A stretch of 64,000 nt of DNA, from the NCBI RefSeq assembly GCF_900116105.1, contig NZ_FPAC01000007.1:31669-95668 (forward strand), given 5' to 3'. Below the pieces are notes generated by a model. It was not told the origin of the DNA and searched no databases. It saw only the letters and a program-made list of their open reading frames with translations. The position numbers and the translations under genes were made by a program. Below are positions 49,272 to 58,098 of the stretch, piece after piece (within the stretch, counting starts at the first letter, position 1; each line of letters begins with the position of its first letter). This DNA comes from Paenibacillus sp. 453mf (GTDB taxonomy: Bacteria > Bacillota > Bacilli > Paenibacillales > Paenibacillaceae).

Positions 49272-49730
49272 TTACGATATCATCACCTGAATATCAAGCT
49301 CTCCGATGCCGTCCATCATAAGCGGAATGCTTAGAGCCTGAGTCACCGCATCCATTGCTGGATGCGAGGACTTCGTCACTTGCGGCGGAGTAATATCAAC
49401 GGCAATGCCCTGATTGTATAGAATCGTGCTTGCGTTTCCACTGATCATATTTCCAAGCTCCGAAATCGCACTTTGCCCCATTTCATCCATCTCCGAAATT
49501 ACAAATCCGCCCATCATCGCAGAGACGATCCGCAGTGCCACCTGCTCCTGTATTCCGAACACGACCTTCCCGTTCAATTGTCCCGTCATTCCGATTAGAA
49601 TCCAGATGTGATCCTCGAGAAATTCAACTTGCTTAATACCCAGCTTGCCAGCGGAAGGTGAAATCTGAATCAATTGCTCAAATACGAGCCGCGCGGACTC
49701 CAAAAAAGGATTAATCACTTCGGCTTTCAA
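49272..49730 (-). CDS. cheX: CheX-family CheY-P phosphatase
   Basis: A 152-residue protein of the CheC/CheX/FliY phosphatase group, lacking the CheC second motif. The single active-site helix reads SAISELGNMISGNAS, giving the E-x2-N pattern that dephosphorylates CheY-P. It would help adaptation in chemotaxis, though no other chemotaxis gene lies nearby, and stand-alone CheX-like proteins also occur outside classical systems. TTG start with AAGGGGG eight bases upstream. Confidence 0.82.
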   Translation of the reverse strand: MKAEVINPFLESARLVFEQLIQISPSAGKLGIKQVEFLEDHIWILIGMTGQLNGKVVFGIQEQVALRIVSAMMGGFVISEMDEMGQSAISELGNMISGNASTILYNQGIAVDITPPQVTKSSHPAMDAVTQALSIPLMMDGIGELDIQVMIS

Positions 49731-49936
49731 CGATTGCGCCCCCTTACTAGGTTAATGGTCACGAATCAAAAGTCCCATTATTTTAACAACATTATACTTG
49801 AAGCCACACCAAAATTCATTACGAATTCAAGCCAAAGGCCCATAATTATTGTTATCGACAAGTAAGAAGTGAATATTTATACCAAATTGCATTTAATCCA
49901 CGGTTGATCCACATATAAAAAAATGGTTCTATAAGA

Positions 49937-51262
49937 CTATAGTGTTGCAGCAGGAGGTTTCCCTTGATTCCTTGTAATCGGCGGCACGAAATCCTCTAAT
50001 GCCTCGGCTTCCCCTTTAGCCAAATTAACCCGAGTCAGCATCCATATGCCAGCAACAAAAAAGATAAGCACAGATAGAATAGCCAATCTGCTCGTTCCCG
50101 TGACTGCTGCCGTAAAGCCGAAGACAGCAGGTCCAAGTGCAGCAGATACTTTACCGGACAGACTCATGAACCCAAAGAATTCGGATGTCTTATGGGCAGG
50201 CACCAGGCGGCTGTAAATGGACCTTGCCAAAGACTGAGATCCTCCTTGAACCACCCCTACCATAAATGCCAAGATATAAAAATGGAGAGCCGTTTCCATA
50301 AAGTATCCGAAAATAACAATGACCACGTAAAACCAGAGCGATAGATACAGAGAACGCTTGGCTCCAATCTTACCCGCAAGCTTCCCGAACAAAAAGGTAA
50401 AGGGGACACCCACAAATTGAGTAATGAGAAGTGCTGTAATTAGGTGCGTTGTACCGATCCCGATTTCAGCTCCGTAAATGGCAGCCATGCTGATGATCGT
50501 GCTGATTCCATCATTAAAGAACCAAAATGCAATTAGATATTTGAACAATTCAGGATACTTCTTCACGTGAAGAAGTGTGCTCGCCACACTTTTGACACTG
50601 TGGAGCGCAGTTTGTCCCACAGAACGGCCCGCAGATCGTGAAGCACTCGTATCACGCAGAGGAAATCTTCGAAATAGCGGAATGGCAAACAGCAGCCACC
50701 ATAATCCAGATGTCAAAAATACAAGCTGCATCGCTTGAATTTGCGACGTAAAGCCGATGCTTTCCCAACCTTGGATCATAACGACATGAACCAGAAGCAG
50801 CAGCCCTCCTCCAATGTAGCCAAACATGTAGCCGCGTGCGGAGAGCATATCCCGTTCAGAAGGAGCGGCAATATCTCTCAGCATGGAATCATAGAACGTA
50901 TTTCCGCCTGAAAAGCCCAGTGTGGCAATAATAAAAAGAATGGATACAAAAATATAATCCCCTGTCCCGGTCAGTGCCATAGCCGAGCTCGCGGCTGCTC
51001 CCAATATGGCTGCAATCATTAAATAGGTGCCTTTGCGTCCCCCCACATCCGCTGCTGCTCCTAATAAGGGAGAGAGCACGGCCACAAGAATCATGGCGAT
51101 GGTTTGGGAGAAAGCCCAGTAGCTGGTCGCTATCGCATCATCCAGTCCCGCTGCCGCAACATTTTGATAGAAGATAGGAAGTACGGCCGCAATCATTGTT
51201 GTTGCGAAGGCGGAATTCGCCCAGTCGTACATGACCCATGCACGTGCCTGTTTTGGATCCAT
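49937..51262 (-). CDS. MFS transporter, UMF1/Atg22 family
   Basis: A 441-residue transporter with about 12 hydrophobic helices. The opening QARAWVMYDWANSAFATTM is the hallmark of the UMF1 (Atg22-like) family, whose yeast member exports amino acids from the vacuole; bacterial substrates are not known. The ATG at 51262 follows GGAGGGG; an ATG five codons earlier contains that site. Divergent from a LysR gene, which could regulate it. Confidence 0.87.
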   Translation of the reverse strand: MDPKQARAWVMYDWANSAFATTMIAAVLPIFYQNVAAAGLDDAIATSYWAFSQTIAMILVAVLSPLLGAAADVGGRKGTYLMIAAILGAAASSAMALTGTGDYIFVSILFIIATLGFSGGNTFYDSMLRDIAAPSERDMLSARGYMFGYIGGGLLLLVHVVMIQGWESIGFTSQIQAMQLVFLTSGLWWLLFAIPLFRRFPLRDTSASRSAGRSVGQTALHSVKSVASTLLHVKKYPELFKYLIAFWFFNDGISTIISMAAIYGAEIGIGTTHLITALLITQFVGVPFTFLFGKLAGKIGAKRSLYLSLWFYVVIVIFGYFMETALHFYILAFMVGVVQGGSQSLARSIYSRLVPAHKTSEFFGFMSLSGKVSAALGPAVFGFTAAVTGTSRLAILSVLIFFVAGIWMLTRVNLAKGEAEALEDFVPPITRNQGKPPAATL

Positions 51263-51407
51263 TTGTAACCCCTCCATAATTCATTTTCTATTTTAATAAT
51301 TATTTGAGGCATATTTTTTAGATTCCATATGATCACTTTACATGAGATATGTTAAATAAATTTGCATTTTACATAAACTGCTGAACAAGACACGGGCAGG
51401 ATCTACA

Positions 51408-51436
51408 TTGCTCTGCCGGTTCCAATCGCCTATAAT
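51408..51436 (+). promoter_or_regulatory. Sigma-A promoter of the LysR gene
   Basis: TTGCTC, 17 bases, TATAAT; the -10 is perfect and the -35 matches four of six. It is 76 bases upstream of the start codon. Confidence 0.55.
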
Positions 51437-51511
51437 TTAGTAGAGTACTTTCAAGAGAAGACAACGCGATTAGCGAATTATTATGCAACCTATGAAGTCA
51501 GGAGGCTAGTC

Positions 51512-52414
51512 ATGAACATCAGTCAATTGGAGACACTGATAACGATTTCCAAAACGATGAGCTTCCGTAAAGCCGGAGAACTTCTTAATTTGACACAACC
51601 TGCCGTCTCAGCTCAGATCAAAAGCCTTGAAGATGAGTTTCGAACGGTGCTTGTGGACAGATCACAGCCGGTTGCCCTAACCGATCGCGGCAAGGTATTT
51701 CTGAACCACGCCGAACGGATTCTTGAGATTGTGGATGAGCTGAAGCTGAAGCTGCTGGATCTTGATCAGAATCCACAGGGACATATTTTACTGGGCACAA
51801 CCACATCCATTGCCATTCAAATCCTGCCCCGCATCCTGTCCTATTTTCAAGATCAGTTTCCACGGATCAAGACAAGCATTCAATCCATGCCTTCATCACA
51901 GATCTATGAGCAAGTGGAGAACGGGATGATTGACGTCGGAATCGGTTATCTTATTGAACGGAACCCTAACTTAAGCACCTCCACCCTGTACTATGACACG
52001 TTCGAATTGGTAGTCTCACCTAAGCATCCCCTGGCAAAGAAAAAACACGCTACGATTGATGCGCTGGGTACAACGCCACTCATCATGCTGTCACCGGATA
52101 CAGTGGGTCGCCGGTTTGTAGATAATATCTTGGATAAACACAGGATTGAGCCCAATATCGTGATGGAATTGTCCAGCAGTGAAGAAGTTAAAAGAATGGT
52201 GGAGCTGGATCTCGGCGCAGCCGTCATCTCCAAGCAAGCCATTGCTGCAGAGCTTCGTCTCGGGACGCTGGTCATGATACCGCTCAGTGAGCTGGAGGTC
52301 AGCCACCCTGTCGGGGTCATTTATAAATCCAGCCGATATTTGAATTCAGCGATGCAGCAATTTCTGAGTGACCTCAAAGGAATGCCAGAAACGCAGTTTG
52401 TGAGCTCGGAATAA
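51512..52414 (+). CDS. LysR-family transcriptional regulator
   Basis: A 300-residue LysR regulator. The N-terminal winged helix (SFRKAGELLNLTQPAVSAQIKSLE, residues about 17-40) is followed by a periplasmic-binding-like effector domain (GHILLGTTTSIAIQILPRIL onward). The HTH and effector start look like the CysL/CbbR-like branch. It is 19 bases before a PHP-type histidinol phosphatase gene in the same direction and divergent from an MFS gene; either could be its target. Confidence 0.88.
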   Translation: MNISQLETLITISKTMSFRKAGELLNLTQPAVSAQIKSLEDEFRTVLVDRSQPVALTDRGKVFLNHAERILEIVDELKLKLLDLDQNPQGHILLGTTTSIAIQILPRILSYFQDQFPRIKTSIQSMPSSQIYEQVENGMIDVGIGYLIERNPNLSTSTLYYDTFELVVSPKHPLAKKKHATIDALGTTPLIMLSPDTVGRRFVDNILDKHRIEPNIVMELSSSEEVKRMVELDLGAAVISKQAIAAELRLGTLVMIPLSELEVSHPVGVIYKSSRYLNSAMQQFLSDLKGMPETQFVSSE

Positions 52415-52433
52415 TGAAGAAGGAGGAACATGA

Positions 52434-53243
52434 ATGAAATTTGACCTGCATACGCATCATTTCCGCTGTGGACACGCCGATGGAAATATACGCGATTACG
52501 TAGAAGCTGGTATATCGGCTGGACTTGCCGCCATTGGCATATCCGATCATACTCCCTACTTCGGCAGCGAAGAGGAGCAACCCTTCCCGAAGATCGCGAT
52601 GGCCAAAGCAGAGCTTCGTCATTATGTACAGGAAGTTCTGGATATTAAGAAGGAGTATGAAGGAAAAATTGATGTCCTGCTCGGCATCGAATCCGATTTC
52701 TTTCCTGAAGTTGCACATATCTATCATGAGACGCTCAGCAAGTACCCCTTCGATTATATCATCGGTTCTGTACATAGCACCGGCGGTGTGAGCATTTTTA
52801 ACAAAAACAGATGGAAAGGTCTGGACAGTCGGGAAAGTCTTCAGGTAAAAGAAGCTTATTATGACCTGATCCGGCAATCCGCGAGAAGCGGCATGTTTCA
52901 AATTCTTGGGCATATCGATGCCATGAAGGGAAATTACCCTGCATTTGCCGACATTCCTGCTAACATGGCTATAGATGAGACCTTAAAGGTCATTGCTGAG
53001 GAAAAAATCGCGATTGAGATCAACACTTCAGGGAAGACCAAATTATGCGGGGGCTGGTATCCTGCTGATGAGATTCTGGAGAGAGCCCATTATTACGGTG
53101 TATATGTTACGTTCGGATCTGATGCGCATAAGCCGTCTCGTGTTGGAGACGAATGGGAGGAAGTCCGCACTAGACTGATAGAGATCGGATTTAACGAATG
53201 GGTGTATTACAAACAGAAGCAAATGCAGATTGTTCCCCTTTAA
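52434..53243 (+). CDS. PHP-domain histidinol-phosphatase family protein, HisJ-like
   Basis: A 269-residue phosphoesterase. Metal-binding motifs of the PHP domain are clear: FDLHTHHFRCGHA at the start, GISDHTPYF, GIESDFF, the VHS of IIGSVHS, HIDAMK and the final GSDAHKPSR. HisJ-type enzymes dephosphorylate L-histidinol-phosphate. The gene is away from any his operon and directly follows a LysR regulator, so a different small phosphate ester is also possible. AAGGAGG precedes the ATG. Terminator at 53264. Confidence 0.85.
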   Translation: MKFDLHTHHFRCGHADGNIRDYVEAGISAGLAAIGISDHTPYFGSEEEQPFPKIAMAKAELRHYVQEVLDIKKEYEGKIDVLLGIESDFFPEVAHIYHETLSKYPFDYIIGSVHSTGGVSIFNKNRWKGLDSRESLQVKEAYYDLIRQSARSGMFQILGHIDAMKGNYPAFADIPANMAIDETLKVIAEEKIAIEINTSGKTKLCGGWYPADEILERAHYYGVYVTFGSDAHKPSRVGDEWEEVRTRLIEIGFNEWVYYKQKQMQIVPL

Positions 53244-53263
53244 TACAACGAAAAAAACTGTCA

Positions 53264-53287
53264 GGCCGCATACTGCGGTCTTTTTTT
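53264..53287 (+). terminator. Terminator of the LysR-hisJ unit
   Basis: GGCCGCA/TGCGGTC (one G-T pair) with a three-base loop, followed by seven Ts. Confidence 0.85.
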
Positions 53288-53300
53288 ATGTAAAAGAGCA

Positions 53301-53336
53301 AAAAAAGTGGACCCGCTTCTCAAATAAACGGGTCCC
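53301..53336 (-). terminator. Terminator facing the EamA gene
   Basis: On the minus strand GGACCCG pairs with CGGGTCC, followed by ACTTTTTTT. It lies about 115 bases beyond the EamA stop; the intervening stretch holds no gene I can support. Confidence 0.75.
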
Positions 53337-53451
53337 AACAGCATTAAATTTATATTATCAAAAAGGGGGTCATGTCAATAAGTTTACCCGCTCACTGTTA
53401 GAGTTAAGTTTCAGTAATATTTCATTTGTGTAACAAAGTACACTATTTACA

Positions 53452-54423
53452 TTACGACTGCCGCGCATCCGCTTTGGGTGGTGAAACCATGGTTTTGACA
53501 GTGACCGACCTGTTTACAATTAGTATTCCGCTGACAACCAGCGACAGTGAAATACCAACCCAGCCGGACATCTGCTCCCCAAGCAGAATGGAAGATAATA
53601 TTACACCAAATACCGGTATCAGGAATAAATACATCGATACACGCCCGACATCATTATATTTCATAATCGTATTCCAGATTCCGAACCCTACAGCCGATAG
53701 TACGGATAGATACAATAAATACATCAATAGAGTGCCGTTAATTGGAAAAGGGGCTACGCCGACCATCGGTACAGAGACCACAATGAGCAGAAGTCCTCCA
53801 AGCGCCATCTGTCTTCCCGTTAAGGATAACACGGGCTCATGTCTGCTCTCCTGCTTCGCCAGCACATTACCCACACCACCAAAGAAAGCAGAGCCTAGCA
53901 GTAACAATTCTCCCCAGCCAAAGGAGAGACTGAGATCCCCTTTTCCGATGCCAACAGCAGCAATGCCTAAGAATCCCAGCAGCAATCCGGTGATCTTCAT
54001 TACTGTCAGGCGTTCTGCTGAATTCACGAAGCGTACGGAGAGCATTTGAAACAAGGAGGTTGATCCCACTATGATGGACCCTTGTATCCCTGTGCTGTAG
54101 CTGAGTCCTACATACAGCAGTAAATATTGAAGAAAGGTTTGAATGAGGGCCAGACGAGACAACCTTCCTTTTCCAAGCTTATTTAGCTGCTCTGTTTTCC
54201 CTTTTCTTCGGGTTACCAAATAATGAAATATAATAAGCAGCAGACCTGCCAACGTAAACCTATAGCCCGCAAACAACCATTGGGCTCCGTAATCCGCAGC
54301 AACAATACCCAAATCTTCATAGCCGATCTTTATAATCGGCATCGCACTTCCCCACAGCATGGTAGCAACAACTGCACTAACTACGATCCCTGCGGGATGT
54401 CTAAACCATTGTTCGATTTTCAT
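53452..54423 (-). CDS. EamA/DMT-family transporter
   Basis: A 323-residue membrane protein with ten predicted helices in two EamA halves, for example VVATMLWGSAMPIIKIGYED at the start of the first. The family exports metabolites such as amino acids or nucleotide precursors. The likely start is the ATG at 54423 with a weak AGTAGGT; an ATG seven codons earlier has no ribosome binding site. Monocistronic. Substrate unknown. Confidence 0.87.
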   Translation of the reverse strand: MKIEQWFRHPAGIVVSAVVATMLWGSAMPIIKIGYEDLGIVAADYGAQWLFAGYRFTLAGLLLIIFHYLVTRRKGKTEQLNKLGKGRLSRLALIQTFLQYLLLYVGLSYSTGIQGSIIVGSTSLFQMLSVRFVNSAERLTVMKITGLLLGFLGIAAVGIGKGDLSLSFGWGELLLLGSAFFGGVGNVLAKQESRHEPVLSLTGRQMALGGLLLIVVSVPMVGVAPFPINGTLLMYLLYLSVLSAVGFGIWNTIMKYNDVGRVSMYLFLIPVFGVILSSILLGEQMSGWVGISLSLVVSGILIVNRSVTVKTMVSPPKADARQS

Positions 54424-54520
54424 AATGTACCTACTTGAATTCATTTTATAATGCCATTCGCTTTAATCTTTTTAGTTTCAAATTCATCTTTTGGATAAGT
54501 TATGAGTTTGAATTACTTTT

Positions 54521-55078
54521 TCAAAGTGACTGTTCTTTCACATATACGAGTACATCCTGTCCATTTTTTTGAAACAAAGAGAAATGCTTATGTGTCCGAA
54601 CAAGCTTCATTCCGTTCTTGATGAGAACCTTCTGGGAGCGCTGATTATGTTCTTGGCATTTGCCTTCAATTCGCTGAAGTCCGAGCTCCTCAAAGCCGAA
54701 ACGGATCATTCGTGAAACAGCCTCCGTTCCGTACCCCTGACCCCAAAATCTGCGGTCAAACATATATCCGATCTGTGCTTCTTTCTTGTCTTCCTTCCAC
54801 TGCTGAAATGAGATAACCCCGATTAGCTCATTATTTTCAAGGAGACATATGCCGTAATGAACCGATTCAAGTCTCGCTCCGGATATCCATATTTCCTTAA
54901 GCAAGCGCCTAGCCCGAAGCTTTGTCGGCAAATGTACACGATTCAAATACTTTATGACCTCTGTGTCATTCAAGAAACGAAAGATTGCCTCATCATCGCT
55001 CGGCGTAAGGCCTCTGAAGAGCAAGCGCTCTGTCCTCAGCACCGGCAGTCCTCGTCCTAGCGCAAGCTTCGTGAACAT
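54521..55078 (-). CDS. GNAT-family N-acetyltransferase, RimJ/RimL-like
   Basis: A 185-residue acetyltransferase. The opening LRTERLLFRGLTPSD, IGYMFDRRFWGQGYGTEAV (acetyl-CoA loop, Q/R-x2-G-x-G/A) and the SQKVLIKNGMKL end are standard for the RimJ/RimL subgroup. It may acetylate a protein N-terminus or a small molecule. No partner gene is evident. Confidence 0.85.
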   Translation of the reverse strand: MFTKLALGRGLPVLRTERLLFRGLTPSDDEAIFRFLNDTEVIKYLNRVHLPTKLRARRLLKEIWISGARLESVHYGICLLENNELIGVISFQQWKEDKKEAQIGYMFDRRFWGQGYGTEAVSRMIRFGFEELGLQRIEGKCQEHNQRSQKVLIKNGMKLVRTHKHFSLFQKNGQDVLVYVKEQSL

Positions 55079-55106
55079 GACAGTAAGCTCCTATCGTCCA
55101 TTATCT

Positions 55107-55275
55107 TTATTTTTGTATACCGTGATAAACACCCGTACGAACTTCATTGATATGAAGATCCATATCCGGGGCACCCGAATAAATAGGATAAGCGCTCATG
55201 ACCAAGCCGACCCGCATGCCACTCAAAATGGATTCCTTCCTTCGGAAACCATGGCAATTCGTTCCATCTTATCAT
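55107..55275 (-). other. Two overlapping short reading frames of uncertain reality
   Basis: The gap between the metallophosphoesterase and acetyltransferase genes is 262 bases. Within it a 43-codon frame (55144-55275, MIRWNELPWFPKEGIHFEWH at the start) and a 36-codon frame (55107-55217, ending DLHINEVRTGVYHGIQK) overlap. AAAGGA lies upstream of the first but is too close to its ATG. They may be chance, or the remains of one gene broken by a frameshift. Confidence 0.3.
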
Positions 55276-55340
55276 TTCCTTTCTGTTATTGTTCGTTCCG
55301 CTGCACTTATTCATGTGCATATAGGATCAATTGATTCATA

Positions 55341-56291
55341 TTACAGATGTATAATCGTCAGCTCGGGCTTGCATAGGAAACGGATCGGCAGCTGGGTCAT
55401 ACCGACACCCCGATTTACATAGACGGGCATGGATGCCCCTTCTTCTCCGGTGTAGTAAAGCCCTTGAATATACTTGTGCGAGCCGCGCGGTGTCGTCAGA
55501 GCACCGACAAAAGGAGCTCTCACCTGACCTCCGTGACTATGTCCGGACAATTGCAGATCATAGGCGTATCCAGACGAAATATCGGCGTAATCCGGCTCAT
55601 GCATCAGGAGAAGCGTAAATGTGTCTGCCTCCAGACCATCAAGTGCGGCTGACGGATCAGGCACACCGTTCAAGGCATCATCCAGACCCGCTACGCCAAT
55701 GATGTCCCCATTTCTCTCTACCGTAACATGCTCATTAACAAGTAAGGTAAAGCCGGCATCATGATACAGCTTTGCCAGCTTCTTATACTCCCGTCCCCGG
55801 TAATCATGATTGCCGAGCACGGCATATTTGCCCAGAGGGGCCTGCATGGATTTGAGCAGCGGAACACACTCTGCCATAGGTTCGGCCTTCGCCTCTACCA
55901 TATCTCCAGTAAAGCAAATGATATCCGGTGACTGCTCTCTAACCGCCTTAGCCAATCGCTCCATATCGGATTTATCCATATGGAACCCCAAATGCATATC
56001 GCTGAAATGGGCAATTCTCATACCCCGAAAGCTCTGAGGCAATCGGGGGAGTGTAAGGTTCACATGCTCCACTTCGAGATTCCGCGGCTCCCACAGCCAC
56101 GCATATCCTCCCGTAAACAGACCGGCACCAGCGGTAAGCCCCAGCTTCATGATCTTCTTCAAGAAGCTTCTGCGGGAAGGATTGTGCTGCTTGGCTTTAC
56201 CAGGGAAAATGGCCGGAACCGTCTCACTTCCATCCTTGGGACGTTCAGGTTTATGCTCTGGATCCCTGTTCGGGCGTGGTGTAAATTCCAA
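55341..56291 (-). CDS. Metallophosphoesterase with a twin-arginine motif
   Basis: A 316-residue calcineurin-type phosphoesterase. Metal motifs: HFSDMHLGF, CFTGDMVE, LGNHDY, LLMHEPDY and LSGHSHGGQ. At residues about 39-65 there is SRRSFLKK followed by a hydrophobic stretch (LGLTAGAGLFTGG), a good Tat export signal, though preceded by an unusually long 38-residue charged leader. It resembles YkuE/YaeI-type envelope phosphoesterases. The start is TTG at 56291, ten bases after AAAGGGG; longer readings would run into the neighbouring gene. Twenty-eight bases downstream of the AAC(3)-like gene. Confidence 0.85.
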   Translation of the reverse strand: MEFTPRPNRDPEHKPERPKDGSETVPAIFPGKAKQHNPSRRSFLKKIMKLGLTAGAGLFTGGYAWLWEPRNLEVEHVNLTLPRLPQSFRGMRIAHFSDMHLGFHMDKSDMERLAKAVREQSPDIICFTGDMVEAKAEPMAECVPLLKSMQAPLGKYAVLGNHDYRGREYKKLAKLYHDAGFTLLVNEHVTVERNGDIIGVAGLDDALNGVPDPSAALDGLEADTFTLLLMHEPDYADISSGYAYDLQLSGHSHGGQVRAPFVGALTTPRGSHKYIQGLYYTGEEGASMPVYVNRGVGMTQLPIRFLCKPELTIIHL

Positions 56292-56319
56292 GGCGTAATT
56301 TCCCCTTTCTAATGAAATG

Positions 56320-57132
56320 CTATAGCCGTCTCTGTGTCCTGAGCCACTCCGCAGCATAATCGACCAGTGTACGCTGCGGTGCCAGGAAGCAGGGGGCCTT
56401 CCTGATATGAGCTCTCGCGTATACTGAGCCGTCAGCCTGCTCATAATCATGTCCCAGCTTATCAAAATCATCGGAGCTGATATTATAATCACGATAGGTG
56501 ATCCACTGCTTGCTGCCTTGTACAAGGACAGGAGCCTGCTGTTGAATTTCCTTCCTCCCTTTATATTCCGTTCGGTACTCAGCCAAATGAAGTGAAGTAT
56601 TCCGATCGTGACCGCATCCAATTAACAATACATAAGCATCCGCATCGTACAGCCGGGCAAGAGGTGATCTCTCGCCCAGCGGATAATCATAAGCATGGTT
56701 CTCTATAATATAGGGTGCCAGTCGTCCCCACGCCGCAAAAGATACATGCGGATGCAAACTACGCATTGCAGCTTTGCTCTGCCTGAATGCATCAACAATA
56801 GCACCCATTCCAGAAGTTTCTGTCATTTCCGAGTCATAAGCCGGCATTTCAGCACGAATAAGCTCCCACCACTTCGGGTCTGCAGGAGGGTTCATCCAGG
56901 TGGATGGGTCCGTTAGATCCATTGACTGCGTCGGCATGACAAGCGTGCCTTCCGGGCCCAGCACATCCTGCAGAGCAAGGACTACAGAAGGAGCTCCCCC
57001 CGGAATCCATCCGCCGAAGCTCTTCAAGGAGGAATGCACAATCAACGTCATCCCGGCTCTGAGCCCCAGCTCATAGAGTCCTTCGCCAATTTCTGTCCGG
57101 GTCACGGGTCTGTCTATTATCGGTTCCGTCAA
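56320..57132 (-). CDS. AAC(3)-family (YokD-like) N-acetyltransferase
   Basis: A 270-residue antibiotic_NAT-family protein. It has LIVHSSLKSFGGWIPGG, LVMPTQSMDLTDPSTW, the SLHPHVSFAAWG active-site region and GCGHDRNTSLHLAE. The family includes aminoglycoside 3-N-acetyltransferases, but also chromosomal relatives such as YokD and FrbF with other acceptors; resistance cannot be claimed from sequence. The start is TTG with GAGGAAGG about 14 bases upstream. Probably co-transcribed with the metallophosphoesterase. Confidence 0.85.
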   Translation of the reverse strand: MTEPIIDRPVTRTEIGEGLYELGLRAGMTLIVHSSLKSFGGWIPGGAPSVVLALQDVLGPEGTLVMPTQSMDLTDPSTWMNPPADPKWWELIRAEMPAYDSEMTETSGMGAIVDAFRQSKAAMRSLHPHVSFAAWGRLAPYIIENHAYDYPLGERSPLARLYDADAYVLLIGCGHDRNTSLHLAEYRTEYKGRKEIQQQAPVLVQGSKQWITYRDYNISSDDFDKLGHDYEQADGSVYARAHIRKAPCFLAPQRTLVDYAAEWLRTQRRL

Positions 57133-57221
57133 ATGTATTGCACATCCCTTCCTCAGTTAGTTCCGATTATAGCACACTCCGAGTCTCTGTATGGAGTCTG
57201 GCGGGCATGGCTCTGCCAATA

Positions 57222-57258
57222 TAAAGAACTCCGTCTTCAGCTTCAAGACGGAGTTCTT
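57222..57258 (-). terminator. Terminator of the sdh operon
   Basis: A perfect 13-base stem AGAACTCCGTCTT/AAGACGGAGTTCT with six-base loop, about 27 bases beyond the sdhB stop, followed by TTATAT. Confidence 0.85.
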
Positions 57259-57283
57259 GCAATTCATATCGTCAGGCGGGGCC

Positions 57284-58057
57284 TTATGCCCCCAGCCAGC
57301 GTTTAAACATATGCTTCGTCGTATCCTTGTTCATCTCTGCGATCGAGGTCGTAAGCGGAATGCCTTTTGGACAAGCTCTTACACAGTTCTGCGAGTTACC
57401 GCAGCCTTCAATTCCTCCATCCTCCATGAGCGACTCCAGTCTCTCTTCCATGTTCATCTCACCTGTTGGATGAGCATTGAACAAGCGGACTTGTGAGATC
57501 GCTGCTGGACCAATAAAGTCTGTCTTGTCATTCACGTTAGGGCATGCTTCAAGGCAGACACCACAGGTCATGCACTTGGACAGCTCATAAGCCCACTGGC
57601 GCTTCTTCTCCGCCATCCGCGGGCCCGGTCCCAGGTCATAGGTTCCGTCGATCGGAATCCATGCTTTGACCCGTTTAAGAGCCTTGAACATGCGATCTCG
57701 ATCAATAACCAAATCTCGTACTACCGGGAATGTCTTCATCGGCTCAAGCCGGATGGGCTGCTCCAGCTGGTCCACGAGTGCAGCACATGCCTGGCGCGGT
57801 TTCCCGTTAATAACCATAGAGCATGCACCACAGACTTCCTCAAGGCAATTGGAGTCCCAGCATACCGGAGCAATCTGTTTGCCCGAAGTATTCACCGGAT
57901 TGCGCTGAATTTCCATAAGCGCGCTGATGACGTTCATTCCGGGGCGGTACGGAATCTCAAATTCCTCAATATAGGAAGGAGAGTCCGGTTTATCCTGGCG
58001 GGTAATTACAAACTTTACACTTTTCACTGTTTGTTTATTAACAGCGGTTTCTGCCAT
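57284..58057 (-). CDS. sdhB: Succinate dehydrogenase iron-sulfur subunit
   Basis: A 257-residue electron-transfer subunit. Its N-terminal ferredoxin domain binds [2Fe-2S] through CWDSNCLEEVCGACS and a later Cys (PRQAC). The C-terminal domain carries the [4Fe-4S] set CMTCGVCLEACP and the [3Fe-4S] set CGNSQNCVRACPKG. It passes electrons from SdhA to the cytochrome b subunit and menaquinone. AAGGAGG before the ATG. Last gene of sdhCAB, ending at a strong terminator. Confidence 0.96.
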   Translation of the reverse strand: MAETAVNKQTVKSVKFVITRQDKPDSPSYIEEFEIPYRPGMNVISALMEIQRNPVNTSGKQIAPVCWDSNCLEEVCGACSMVINGKPRQACAALVDQLEQPIRLEPMKTFPVVRDLVIDRDRMFKALKRVKAWIPIDGTYDLGPGPRMAEKKRQWAYELSKCMTCGVCLEACPNVNDKTDFIGPAAISQVRLFNAHPTGEMNMEERLESLMEDGGIEGCGNSQNCVRACPKGIPLTTSIAEMNKDTTKHMFKRWLGA

Positions 58058-58098
58058 GATGGTTCCTCCTTACTGTTTATAATTAAATCTTGTTGCTC

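Noticed and set aside
56320-57132. Acquired aminoglycoside resistance gene
   Set aside because: The AAC(3) family includes many chromosomal acetyltransferases with other roles. No mobile element or compositional break is visible, so no resistance is claimed.
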